64,000 nt of DNA from Cryptomeria japonica (lineage: Eukaryota; Streptophyta; Pinopsida; Cupressales; Cupressaceae), in assembly GCF_030272615.1 (NCBI RefSeq), contig NC_081413.1:442455038-442519037 (forward strand), written 5' to 3'. The notes below the pieces were generated by a model that was not told the DNA's origin, made no database searches, and was given only the letters and a program-made list of their open reading frames with translations. This document shows positions 47,573 to 59,030 of this stretch, in pieces (position 1 is the first letter of the stretch; each line of letters starts with the position of its first letter). The position numbers and the translations under genes were made by a program.

Positions 47573-50040
47573 ACTTTAAATAATGAGATATAGAGGTAAA
47601 AGAATTGATCATAGATTGAAATCAATATGCTATATTATCTAGACCCCAACTAGTTGAAATATTGATAAATAATAAGGTAATGTTCTAAATAGATTAAATT
47701 GGGTAGGTCTGGCCATTACAAAACCACCATGTAGGTGCACAATGGGGAGGAGATCACAAGCAATTTTTTGAAATCATCTTTTGACTAGAGCAACAAACCA
47801 ATGGGAACAAGGTTCCCAACAAACCAAAATCACCTAATCAGAACATAGGGGTATAGAAAAGCACCTCAAGCCATCTTCTTGACAAACCCCCTAATGCTAG
47901 CACCATAGGAGCTAAGGTAGCAGACAACATCCAATGGATTTTGAAAAGCTTCCCAAAACCTTTTACCTAAAGGATCTCCATGTTCCTCCAACAAAAATCA
48001 CAAAGAGAAACAAGTGGCAGGATAATTACCTAGCCATTTCAAACACACATTAAACAATATAAAAAAGGAATAGACTTGTATAAAACAAACCAAAGGGTTT
48101 TGAAAGGCATCCCTAAACCTTATGTTGGTGGAAATCCTTGCAAACAAGACATCATGGACCACCTCAATAGGCCTGTTATCCATAGTACAAAAAAACATGT
48201 TGTAACCCTTGCAAACAGAGTTCACATTACCACCTCAATAGGCCTATTGACTACAAAAGAACTAGAATTGACATAACGCCTTGCGCTAGTAGTAGAGTAG
48301 CAAGGGAGTAAAGAATGAACATTGGATTTTGAGAGGCTTTCCGCAACCTAACACTCACCACCTCCATTCAAAGGTTGTCATTCCAGAAAGTATAGAGGGA
48401 GATAGGTCATAAGGGACAATCACCTTAAAATGTCCTCGAGTATGCACCAAAATAGCAGTCAAAGGGGAAGGAATGACACAGAAAAATGCTATGCCTCCCA
48501 CAAAAAATCCAACAGTAAGCTAACACCCAACACCCAAACCTAGAGAGTGGAATCCCTTCATCAATACCCAAACATGGAGTCTTTGTAAGGAGGACTAGAG
48601 AAAGCACACAAAACCCCACCAAAGGCATAAAGGGTACCACATATCCATTGCCAAAATTGGATCCCTCAACTTAAGAAGAAGGATACACACCATAGGAGCT
48701 TCGCTAGGAAGGGGCACCCACACACTTACAACCTCTAGCCACAAATTGTCATCACATAAAGCACATATGAAGATAGGTCAAAGAAGTAGCTCTTCATTAT
48801 ATCTCCACATTCTAGGGAACCAAACAAAGGGGAGGGAATGGCAAGGAAAAATGCCTTACCTCGCACAAGGAACCCCTTCTGCAACCCAACACCCACCACA
48901 ACTGCACCAAAACCATCATAGTGAGGGGTTGAGCTCACAAAAACACCATTACAACATAAAACAAAGGACACCACATGCGGAACCCCACAAAATATGTCAC
49001 CTCAAATGGTCATGGAATGCAAAGACCGGATGAGGAAAAATTTGTTTCCACTCGCAACAAATCTCGAGGAAGAACAAGGTAGAAAATCCTCCTGCAGACC
49101 CACACTACAGTCGATAGGAACATCCACATGAAAGAAAAATGAATTTCACTAAGAAACTGCAACCTCATGTTGAAGGAGAAGGAGTGCCACTACACAAGAC
49201 ACAAATACACCAAGCCAAAAGAAAATTAGGCTCCCCCTACAAGACGATCCCTTGAAAACCTAGTGCCAAACCTAACTCCAAAAGTGGAAACACAGGAAGG
49301 GGCACCATAGGGGAGTCCAATCTCAGAGATCACGAAAGCTACATCCTCAACCTGAAGCCTATCCCCACAACAAACCCATCTCCATATGGATTGCCATCCT
49401 CCTCATTCTCTCTTGCATAATAAGAAACCCTAGCTCCTCATCCACTGCTCTCACTCACCATTTTAGGCAAGGATGTTATGGGTTAATAATAATAGTAGTT
49501 TAATAATAAGGTTTTGATGCATAAAAAAGGGGAGAATAATTATTAGAAATTAAGTGGTAAATGTTTTGTCATATAAAGAATAACTCAAAAAAATGCTTTT
49601 GAAAAAAAGAGTTAGATTAGTGTTATAATAGTTAGATAAAATATTTAGTTTTTTAAATCAATTATTTAATTTACTTCAAAGTTATCCTACATTTTTTAAT
49701 GAAATGAAATTCCAATTATATTATATTTTAAACTTATTTTGAAATTAATCTATAATAATCTATTATTCTGATAGTATAAATAGTTTGAAATGTTTTTTTA
49801 TCCTTAAAAAATAAATATTAAATCTTTTATAATATATAGATTTATTTTGAAGAATCAAACAAGTACCATTTCTCATTTTATTTGTCATAATGATAATATA
49901 GCCATTAAAATAACACAACATCTTCACAATAGAGGAGTGGCACATAGGAGCAATGTTATCCAGGCATATCAGCAAATCATGGCACAACCACCCACAATGT
50001 GAATCGACTATGGCATAAGATAATAGAAAAATAAAACACT
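47573..50040. other. 2.5-kb insertion in ERF unit copy 2, with internal imperfect repeats
   Basis: Copy 1 has no counterpart between its 28495 and 28500. The GC-richer part (47690-49470) contains an imperfect direct repeat: about 48345-48640 against about 48718-48960, sharing AGATAGGTCA, GGGRAGGAATG and AAAAATGC. Motifs related to GGATTTTGAAAGGCTTCCC recur at about 47935, 48095 and 48325. The rest (49480-50000) is AT-rich. Minus-strand ORFs of 71-79 codons across each repeat copy resemble each other (GxCxSL, CHSFPF and similar) but match no family I know. Confidence 0.45.
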
Positions 50041-50389
50041 ATAGAGATGGCACAAGTGGCATAGAGTTGATGAGCATTGTCCAGCTCCTTTTAAAGCCAT
50101 GGTCATTAACATTAAGATATGTCATTTTAGCTCCACATGTTCATAAGCAAATATAGGTGTAATGCGTAATTTCAAGAGCACAAGGTAAGAAAAATATACA
50201 AATGCAAATTATTTAATATCACATAGCCAAAGGGAACTAAAATTTCTAAATTTACTAAAATGTGAAAAGAAATGAAAAATTAATTTGCCAAGTCCACCTA
50301 TGTCATACAGTGCATTGATAAATTCAATAAAACTCGATCATGTTAAATGCGCTCACCTTATACTCTCGGCTGCTTTCGCCTCCTCCTAG

Positions 50390-50929
50390 TCTGGAAGACT
50401 AGTCTTGGTTTGCGACATTACCTTTGATGTCTCTGAGGAGACCATTGCCCAAGCTACGAAGCTGACCCTTGATGGTCGTCGTTGGAAGCATACTAGCCAT
50501 GTTGCAAACAATGAGGCTTTGAAACAGTTTTTCCGCAACTGTGAGGAACCTGTCAAGCTGCAAGGTGGGTTTGCTCGGGAGGAGCTCAAGCACCCATGGA
50601 ACATGATATACCTTGTGATCATGAAATAATTCACTCTCAAAGGCAGGTATAAGGTATTCTACTACTACCATTTGCCCCTCGTCAATCACTTCCGTAATAA
50701 TGATTTTCTTTGTCTGATGTTTTATTTGCTGCACTCCTTAGAGAGCTCTGTTAAGGACACTATGGACCCTAAGCATGAGGATAAGCCTCTTTTCCTCCTC
50801 CACTGGGGTCTTATTTATAGGTTGTATAAATTCCAGGAGGCTCTCTACCCCCCCTCGAAATCTTTCGCTCTCTCAGCCCCCAATGCCAACTCCCCAGTAG
50901 CTCGCGGCTCTGTCTCTAGCTTTCCCTAG
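50390..50929 (+). pseudogene. Unrecognised ORF 1 of the 1.8-kb insertion
   Basis: A frame open from 50390 reads ...VCDITFDVSEETIAQATKLT..., followed by a WKHTSHVANNEALKQFF segment, YKVFYYYHLPLVNHFRNND and FLLHWGLIYRLYKFQEAL, to TAG at 50927-50929. One TAA (50627-50629) interrupts it and could come from CAA. The aromatic, leucine-rich stretches are regular and look like a real protein, not noise. No ATG lies at the start, so the 5' end is probably missing. I recognise no named domain; it may be a lineage-specific, mobile-element-associated family. Confidence 0.45.
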
Positions 50930-50969
50930 ATTCTTCCAATCTCCCCAAGAGGGCTTTTCCACAACCACC

Positions 50970-51980
50970 ATGTCCCTGCCTGCCTATGCCTCGATTGTTT
51001 CTCTTTTGATGGTCTCCCCTAGCTTATCTCTACCTGCCTGCCCCAGTGCTTCTTGCTCCCTGTCTAAGGGAAAAAGAAAAACCCCCGCTAAACATAAATG
51101 CATTGTCTATGATGACAATTCTTCAGTTGAGGACATTGAGAATACCAACCCTTCTTCTGACTCGAAGGTTAAAAGGAGATCCTCCAGACTTTCTTCCAAA
51201 GGCCACAGGAAGAAAACCCCAGTTATTGAGAATCTAGACTCTAAGGAGGACCCCATTGGGGACAAGAAGGAGCAGGGCCCTAAAACTAAGGGGGGGCCTA
51301 ATGGTGATGCTCATAATGTTAATATGACTAGGGACCCCACAGTCCCGACCACTGTTTGTGTTGTTGACATGACTACCCCTGAAAGGAAATCCTAGGAACT
51401 CATTGACGATAAAGATACAACCCCTTTGAACATGGACATTGAGGCTCTTATGAGTGTGGAAATCCCTGACAATAATGCTTTGGATCTTGGAAATTTGGAT
51501 AAGGATTTAAACTTGGTGGAACAGGTGATGCATTCTATCCCTTTGATGGACCTGGTTAAGGATACTGACAACTCCATTGCTGATGGTGAGCCCAAAGAGA
51601 CTACGAAAACTACTGATGACTTGGCTACTGAGAACCCCTAGGAGGCCCCTACTCTGCACCAAATGGACAAGATGAGCACAGATGTGCTAGACATCACATA
51701 GAGAATTGAAAACCTTGGCCCTGTTCTCGATCTATAGTCTATCAAGGAGGAGGTCAAACAACTCAAGAACAAGATGGAGACTTGGGAAGCCCAAATGGTG
51801 GGCCTTGGCAAATTCCACTTGCAGGTGTTACACAGCTCTGCACTCACCCTCTCTTTGTTGAGGGAATGCTACGCTGACACTAAGGAGGACAAACTGGAGG
51901 CTAGGGACCTCTACAAATTCCTATCTACCGAATGGAGCAGTACCATGGAGGCCACTGGGGTACGCAAGGCACCCCTGTAA
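50970..51980 (+). pseudogene. Unrecognised ORF 2 of the 1.8-kb insertion
   Basis: From ATG 50970 one frame runs to TAA 51978-51980 and is broken by TAG codons at 51393-51395, 51639-51641 and two more near 51700 and 51735. It encodes a Ser/Pro-rich start, a basic stretch (KVKRRSSRLSSKGHRKKTP, nuclear-localisation-like), an acidic middle (IEALMSVEIPDNNALDLGNL) and a helical, coiled-coil-prone end (SIKEEVKQLKNKMETWEAQM). All four TAGs could be CAG in the ancestor. It lies in a different frame from ORF 1, 40 bp downstream, so the two may once have been one protein or two. Confidence 0.45.
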
Positions 51981-52142
51981 TTTGTCTTTTTTCTGTTGTT
52001 ATTTTTTAATGTTAAAAACACTTGGTTCCTTTTTTTATGGTTGGTGCTATTAATTGCTATTATAGTGCTATTTTTGTGCTATGATTGATAGTTCTTCTAT
52101 GTAAAGGGTCATTTCCCTTGTTCTCGCTACTTTTTTAATAAA

Positions 52143-52445
52143 AACCAACTCCAAATCCAATTGCAGGTCCAAAAACCAGACTTCATTTAAAAAAATTTAT
52201 GATTCTCCAAATAAAATGCTTATGGGCTAAATTTGGATGGATAATGCAACCAACTGGCATCACTGTTGCCTTGTAAATCCAAAATGTCACTCACAAAAAT
52301 CATAAGGTCAATAACCATCATTTCTACCATTATTCATGACTTGCCTATGCTCACAAAAGTCGGCGAATTAAGAAAAACATGGTGAGGACTAAAGCAAGTT
52401 AGAATTACTGGTGATGTGCCACAAACATGACATTTCATGAGTCGA
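52143..52445 (-). pseudogene. Remnant of the ERF C-terminal region (copy 2)
   Basis: This matches the copy 1 ERF tail and its downstream flank (about 28885-29180), sharing TTTGGATGGAYAATGCARCCA, GCCTTGTAAATCCA and CATTTCATGAGT. Substitutions and indels break the frame, and the AP2-coding part is absent beyond 52445. Confidence 0.7.
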
Positions 52446-53939
52446 TCGAAGAGAGGAATGGAATGGAAGCAAGGGAAAGATTCCCAAAATAAAAATACAA
52501 CACAAGATCTAATGTGTCGACTTGCGAACCCCAAGTTCTATCAATGACTTTTTTCCAATCATCAAACAGGGACGTGTCCCTGGTTTCATCCTTGTCAGAA
52601 ATTAATTATCATACTTGTAAATGTGTCTAGTATGTTAATTCTCATCTTTAATTAAAATATAAATTTTAATTGAAACCAAAGATTTGTAAGAAATTGTAAA
52701 AATAATAAATATATCTAGAAACAATAGATGTAAATGTAATACATGATTTTGAAAATAAAGGATAAAGTAAATATGAAAAGAAATAATTTATTTTTTTAAT
52801 AAAAATGTAATTAATTAAATATTTTTTTTAAGATAAGTGGTAATGTTCATTTTAAGTAAGCATAAAAATACTTATTTAAATATATTAAAGTGCACAAATT
52901 ACAAAATTGTAAATGTTTACATTTAAAAAAAATATAAATATAATTAATAGTTAATTTTTTATGATTTTTTAAATATGTAAGGTCTTAGTAGTTAAATAAA
53001 AGTTTTAAGTGGAGATGCAATTAAGACGAATGTTATAAAAAAAATTTAAAGCACTTTATTTCCAATATTTATGATGTAGTTTCTCTAGTCAATTTTTTTT
53101 ATAGATATTACAACTATTAAAATAAAAGATTTTGGTGACTTGTGGTTTAGAAGTATGTTTATTTAAAGTGTTGTAATACGCTATGAAAAGGTAGATGCTA
53201 ATTTCTATATATTCCAACTTGTTTCCATTAAAAAATATGATGAATTAAGTGAAATTTTGTTATATACCAAAAAAAAATGAGAGTTAGGAAAAAAATCTAA
53301 GAAAAAAATATTTTCCTCTAAACAAATCTAAAAGTAAAGAAAATACATTTTTCAAGAAAGACAGAAAAAATTGAATCTAAAGATGACTTCTAATAATAAA
53401 AATGAATCCCAAGGTGAATCTAACAACTCTTTGTCAAGGAAGAGGTAAAGGTTTAGAGATATAAGAACTAAATTCAAAGAGAGAGGGAGACATAAGAATA
53501 ATGTGATAGATAATTAAAAAATGAATGCGTAATATTTTTATTGTAATGAGCTTGGTTTTTATAAACTAAAATATTACAATAAACAAGTTGAAATGGGAAA
53601 AATGAATGTTTAAAGTATTATTGAAACTACACAATGTTTACTCATTTTCTATTTCAATAAAAAGGAAAGGAAAAATAGTATATTCTAAAGTGATTGCAAA
53701 TTTTCTTCTTGTATATCATGTAAGAAAAGTTTTCTCTTCATTTTATATAAAAATAACAACAACACAATGAAATTGATAGATGCTATTATAGTCATAGCTA
53801 TAATTGTGAAATAAAACATCAATCAAGCACTAATTTTTCTAGCACTTAGAAAGAACTTATTTATTAATGAAATGTTCTAATTTTTTTAGCAAGTAGATGA
53901 CTACATAATTGAGTATATATATTAAAAAAAAGAAGGAAT
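52446..53939. other. AT-rich intron-equivalent of ERF unit copy 2
   Basis: 52600-53870 is colinear with about 30300-31520 of copy 1. Nothing coding is recognised. Confidence 0.5.
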
Positions 53940-55770
53940 TTAGTCACTGGAAGAATATAAATGATAGATGATAGGATGTTTCCTTTATATTTACCAATTA
54001 ATTTCGATAGTTTTTAATGATTAGTTTTGTGAGTTAGATATTTGTGAGTTAGATAGACATCAAAAAATCTCTTGATATAATTTATAATAGGATGTTTCCT
54101 TTATATTTACCAATTAATTTTGATAGTTTTTAATGATTAGTTCTGTGAGTTAGATAGACATAAAAAATCTCTTGATATAATTTATATGGATGTGAGTTTA
54201 TGTGGCCTTGCAGAAACATTTTATTTGGAAAAGTCAATGCATTTTTTTATCTTTGTTAATGATTACTCTATAAAAATGAGGTGTTTTTCTTAGCTACAAA
54301 TTCAATATTATATAACAATTCATAGAATTTAAAAGGTTTGTTATAAAATAGAGTAATAGTAATATTTAGTTAATGATGTTAGATTAACAATGTGATATAA
54401 ATTAAAAAAATATTTAATATTTTAGAAAAATCATGGAATCAGTAGAGTTAATTACTCTATGCACTCTACAACAAAAAGGAGTTTCTAAAATAAAGAATGT
54501 GACCATCATTAAATTGACAAGACTACGATGAAATTAAAAAATTATATACAATTGTATATAATAGCTCTATCTAAAACCCATCAAATTTCTATATTTTTAG
54601 AAAAATAATGAAAGTAAGAGAGTTAACTACTTCCTACACTCCACAACAAAATGGATTTTCTAAAATTAAGAATATGACCATTGCAAACATGATAAGAGTA
54701 TGATGAAATAAAAAAAATGGATGATTTTTTTAGATAGAACTATTATATACAATAGTACATATTCAAAAGTTGATTCCAAAACAATAATTTAAAGAAATTT
54801 GTCTAGAATAATCATGGTTTTAAATTGAGTAAAAAATTGCCTATTTGAGGGTGTTTTGTTGTGTTGCTTTTGTATGCATGCCAAAAGAAAAAGGTTTATG
54901 TTTGACCATAAATTATTTAAATGCATTTTCATTGGATATCAATCAAAAAATAAAACGTATATTCTTTATTATCTATTAAGTGATGAGTATAGACGTGGTA
55001 TTTAAAAAAGAAATAAAATGCAATTAAAAAAAACAAAAGAAAAACCAAATTATAATTGATGTAGTTCATGAGGAAGAATAACTCAATGTTTATGAGAGAA
55101 AATAAAAAACTATCATAAATATCAAAGAGGGGTATAAAATAATTATCCATCAATTTTATTTGAGATTCAAATTTCAATAAAATGATTTTGGTTTGCAAAA
55201 CAAAAGTGAAGTATGTCTTGATCACCCAAATTATAGATGAAAAAGATCTATAGATCTATGAATAGTCTCAAGAAAATGAGAAGGTTGAACCAATGAATAA
55301 TGAGATGGAAACATTGAAAAAAATGATACATGGGATTTGGTCTAGTTATCTCATAATATGAAAATAGTTGTTATAAAGCGGGTGTACAAAACTAAGTATG
55401 AATTTGATGGAACCTTTAATAAGAAAATGTTTGGATTGTAATATGGATCAGTAATATTAAATTAATTGTAGCTTTGACAATTCAATAAATTAGATAATTC
55501 ATCATATGAATGTCAAGGGCATTGATGAAGAGGTTTATGTGACACAACTTAAAGGTTTCAAATTATGTTTTAAAGAACACAATGTGTATAGATTAAGGTA
55601 TGGTTTTTAGTAGACACTAAGAACATGTTTTTTATTGATTCATATCTATTTTAAAAAGATATTTTAAAAAAAAAAGATTAGGTTAGTTGTATATGTCAAT
55701 GTTCTTACCTAAAATGAAAACAATTCAATTTTATTTGTAGAATTTAAAGTTTTCATGAATACAAAATTTC
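53940..55770 (+). pseudogene. Degenerate copia pol (copy 2), with internal tandem duplications
   Basis: It is the duplicate of the copy 1 intronic copia. Recognisable pieces are YTPQQNG-like sequence near 54640 (followed by FSKIKNMTIANM), a YLRVF segment near 54840, and RT start MKIVVIKRVYKTKYEFDG near 55360. Two internal tandem duplications are peculiar to this copy: about 113 bp (about 53968-54085 and 54088-54190), and about 160 bp within integrase (about 54435-54550 and 54595-54715). Confidence 0.7.
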
Positions 55771-57110
55771 AGATAATTTCAAATAGACACAAAACATAGT
55801 AGAAAAAAAATTTAAATTAAGAAAATTCTCAACACCATCATAAAAATACCTGATAAAAATTTAAAAACTGAAAAAAAAACCAAAAAAAACCCTAGCTTCT
55901 ATTCCTAAGAAAACAATTACAATCTATCATATAGAAATAGAATTTAAAATCCCCTCCATGAAACAACCATATATACATATACATTGTGAGTGAATTTGGC
56001 TGCATTATCAGCTGAAAACTAAAATTTAAGTATTATATACTTTTAACATCCAATGGATTCCATTCATCTGTCTATCCTTACAAATTGCTATTAGTTTTAT
56101 GAATTTATTCAAGGGATTGTTGCCAATCTTTCATTATTTCAATTACACTGAGAACGTCAAAGACAGAGTAACAAAACTCTAGCAAAGGAGATGCAAAACA
56201 AAACAGGTTAGATGCTATAGTAAATAGTGAATACTTGTGAATCTAACAATATTCTAAACTTATATTGTTAAATGTTGTTAGATGTTATAGTAAATAAAAC
56301 AACAGCAAATTAGATGAAATAAGAAAAAAAAAAAAAAATGTGTACTATAGAAAATCAAAATTACATTTGCAAAGACCATCCAAATCCTTAAATATTATTT
56401 TGATAGTAAACAAAACTAATTTCCTATTTCAAAACAAATAGAATTCATCATCTACCACAAATTTATACACTATCTTTATAATTTAAGTTTAATTCCCTAG
56501 CCTTCTCATTTAATTTTCACAACTAACATTAAATATTTTAATGTCATGGATTCTATTTTTTTTGGTACTTTATCGTTCACTTGTGAATCTCCAGTAAACC
56601 AAACCTCCTTTTGTCGTTTTAATTGTTGACAAAATAATAGAGAGTAGGAGACACATTTTGCTGTCATTGACATAATGGAACTAGAAATAAGGCAATTTCG
56701 TTGTTTTATTGGATGGAAATACAAGAAAGCCAAAATGATTTTAACGCTCAACAAAAACTTTTATTTTTTAAATACATCTCATGTAAAAAATTAAAAAATT
56801 AAAAATTGAAAAACAAATCTAGCATTAAATTTGTTCTCACTCCTACGTCGTTTCTTTTCGGAATGCTGACTTTTTATGGTAGGTTTTGAATAATCACGTC
56901 AAATAAAGTGCGTACGTTTTTCTGAGTCGGAAGAAGTTTGTAGATTCTATTTATTGATTAAATATGAGTATTGAATAGACACAATGGTAGACTTTGAATG
57001 TATAACAGGTTGGACATTAAATGTTTCTAGAATCTCTTTAAATTTAAATTAATATAATATATTCGTTTGTAAAATCGATAGTCTTAGAGAAACATTGAAA
57101 AAATCAGTTT

Positions 57111-58300
57111 TTAATTAGTGTAGAATAGATAAAAAGATAAAGAGAGGTGGAGGGATAGATAAAAATAGAGAATTCTATCAATGGAAACAGTTGACTTTAA
57201 AAGTTTGAATATTTCTTTGCATTGCACAAAAGATAGTTATGTCATATAGAAATACAAATAAATGATATTTTTATAATTATTTAAAATAAATAATTAAATA
57301 TAATTATAGAAGTTTTGTTCTTTTTTTTTTTTATTTTATGCTGTGAATGGTTAAATTACTGAAAAAACAGAATTGAATGAATGCATAAAAATTCTATTGG
57401 AGAAACTAATTATTTTAATTTGATTGAGAGGTATGGTTATAGTAGTAGTAACGATCTATATCTCTTAACAAACATAATTAAATAGTTATTATATAATAAC
57501 ATTAAAATAATAAAATAAATAAAAATATGATTGACATAAAAGAAATTAATAATTCTATAAAATTAGAGTGAATCACAAGGAAAATAAAATATATAAATTA
57601 GCATAAATATCTTAAATTCATATATTCAAAAGATGTTAGAAATACAATTAGTATTTAAGATAAAACAAAAAATACTTCCTATTTTTAGATAGATGTATTT
57701 AAGATATTTATACTTGTCATATTTATATATAAACATACATATTTATTTTTAAATGATAGAAAAATATAACAAATTGATATGTATGTATTTGTATTCTTAA
57801 AAATTAACTTTTAATATATATATACAAATAATTGATCTCTTTTTAATTTGTCTTATTTAATTTGTTACACTTTTTAACAATTAAATATTTTATTAATTGA
57901 ATTCCATGATAAATAACAAAATTTATTAGTTAGACGGACCAAAAAAAACAAACAATATTCATTAGTTAGAGAGATGAGATTTCCAGAGTCCATGCTATAT
58001 TCAAATATGCTTCTGGATTAAGCTTTGTAGAATTTTTTGCATCAATCTTTCGAATCACATTTTGTGATTCATCATCACAAAAAGAAAATATTTATTAATT
58101 CCTACAGATACATTTATTATTTTGAGCTATCCAATCATAATAACATATTTTTCAACTTTTATTTCTTTTGAAATATTTTAATTTTAAACAAATTTAATAA
58201 TTAATATAAAATTATTTATTGTAATTTTCATTGGACACTGCCATTAATTTTATTTATAAAAAATAAAACTGAAATTCTAAACAGAAACTTCTGGAAACGT
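57111..58300. other. AT-rich intergenic stretch
   Basis: Very AT-rich with no ORF of note and no repeat partner recognised inside the window. Confidence 0.5.
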
Positions 58301-58997
58301 CCGTTACACAAAGTCTTGATTTTTCCCAGTGCTAACACCATGAAAGCAGAGTACTAATGCCCAAACTAAAAAAAACCGCCATGAGAGTCCTTAGGGCATT
58401 GGATTTCCTTGTGAGTCGTATTAGATCCTCCAGGAAGAAATTCCGCTGCTGGGGATGCAAAACTCCTGCTTTTGTTGCATCCATTCCAATAATATGCTCT
58501 AACACATAACACATTCATTGGTACACATTAACTGAAAACTCTCCGTTTTCCGCTGTTTTCTCCGAGTTAGGCCGCATCCCGTTACTGCAACAGATGCCAA
58601 AGGGGACTCAAACATGCTACTGAGAGGATTGGTTATTCTTTTAACAATTGCATTGTTATTACATACTTTTAAAAAAATTTGGTACCTCAATAAGCTGGGC
58701 AAACGTTTTCCTCGGATAATCTATTAGATATAAACTTTAAAAATGAAAAGAAAAAATAACCTCTAATTGATCTATTATCCAACAAAACACATTTGAAGAA
58801 TTTGATAAAATTTGCAGAAAATTGATAGATATTGCCAAATTTTATGAGTAGGAACAGTAAATCTTTTGTCTTTTTCTTATATATTATCGTATAATGCATA
58901 AAGTTGTTATTTTCTGAAATGAAATTACTTAGTGAACTACACTATACTTGTAGAACTTTATTTTTCTTTCCATTAAAACTTAGTCTCTTATTCCCAG

Positions 58998-59030
58998 GGT
59001 TACCAGGGTTTCGCTCATGGAATTCCCCTG
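58998..59030 (+). other. Candidate 33-nt micro-exon
   Basis: A 33-nt segment (11 codons, open in the first frame: GYQGFAHGIPL) lies between a pyrimidine-rich acceptor (CTTATTCCCAG) and a good donor (CTG followed by GTAAGC). Sequence at 58300-58640 upstream is also less AT-rich than the surroundings and carries short open frames, for instance MRVLRALDFLVSRIRSSRKK from 58381. No gene model can be assembled from what I see, so this is only a hint of a gene on the plus strand. Confidence 0.2.

Larger units (their letters stand above)
50356..52142 (+). mobile_element. Unclassified 1.8-kb insertion carrying its own ORFs
   Basis: The insertion splits ERF unit copy 2: the flanks (ending AAATGCGCTCAC, resuming CCAACTCCAAATCC) are adjacent in copy 1 around 28880. 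It carries two plus-strand coding stretches, then a T-rich tail ending TTTTTTAATAAAAACC. This layout would suit a 5'-truncated non-LTR retrotransposon or retrocopy. No reverse transcriptase, LTRs or terminal inverted repeats were seen. Confidence 0.5.
46545..57110. repeat. ERF-containing segmental duplication, copy 2 (decayed)
   Basis: Colinear with 27118-36870 but interrupted by insertions of about 2.5 kb (47573-50040) and 1.8 kb (50356-52142). It lacks the AP2 domain and exon 1. At about 56215 the match to copy 1 stops close to the copy 1 exon 1 donor (33862) and resumes at a point corresponding to about 34650. A TTGGTATCAGAGTC sequence at about 47431 resembles an LTR element primer site, but no LTR pair was found. 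Confidence 0.8.
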
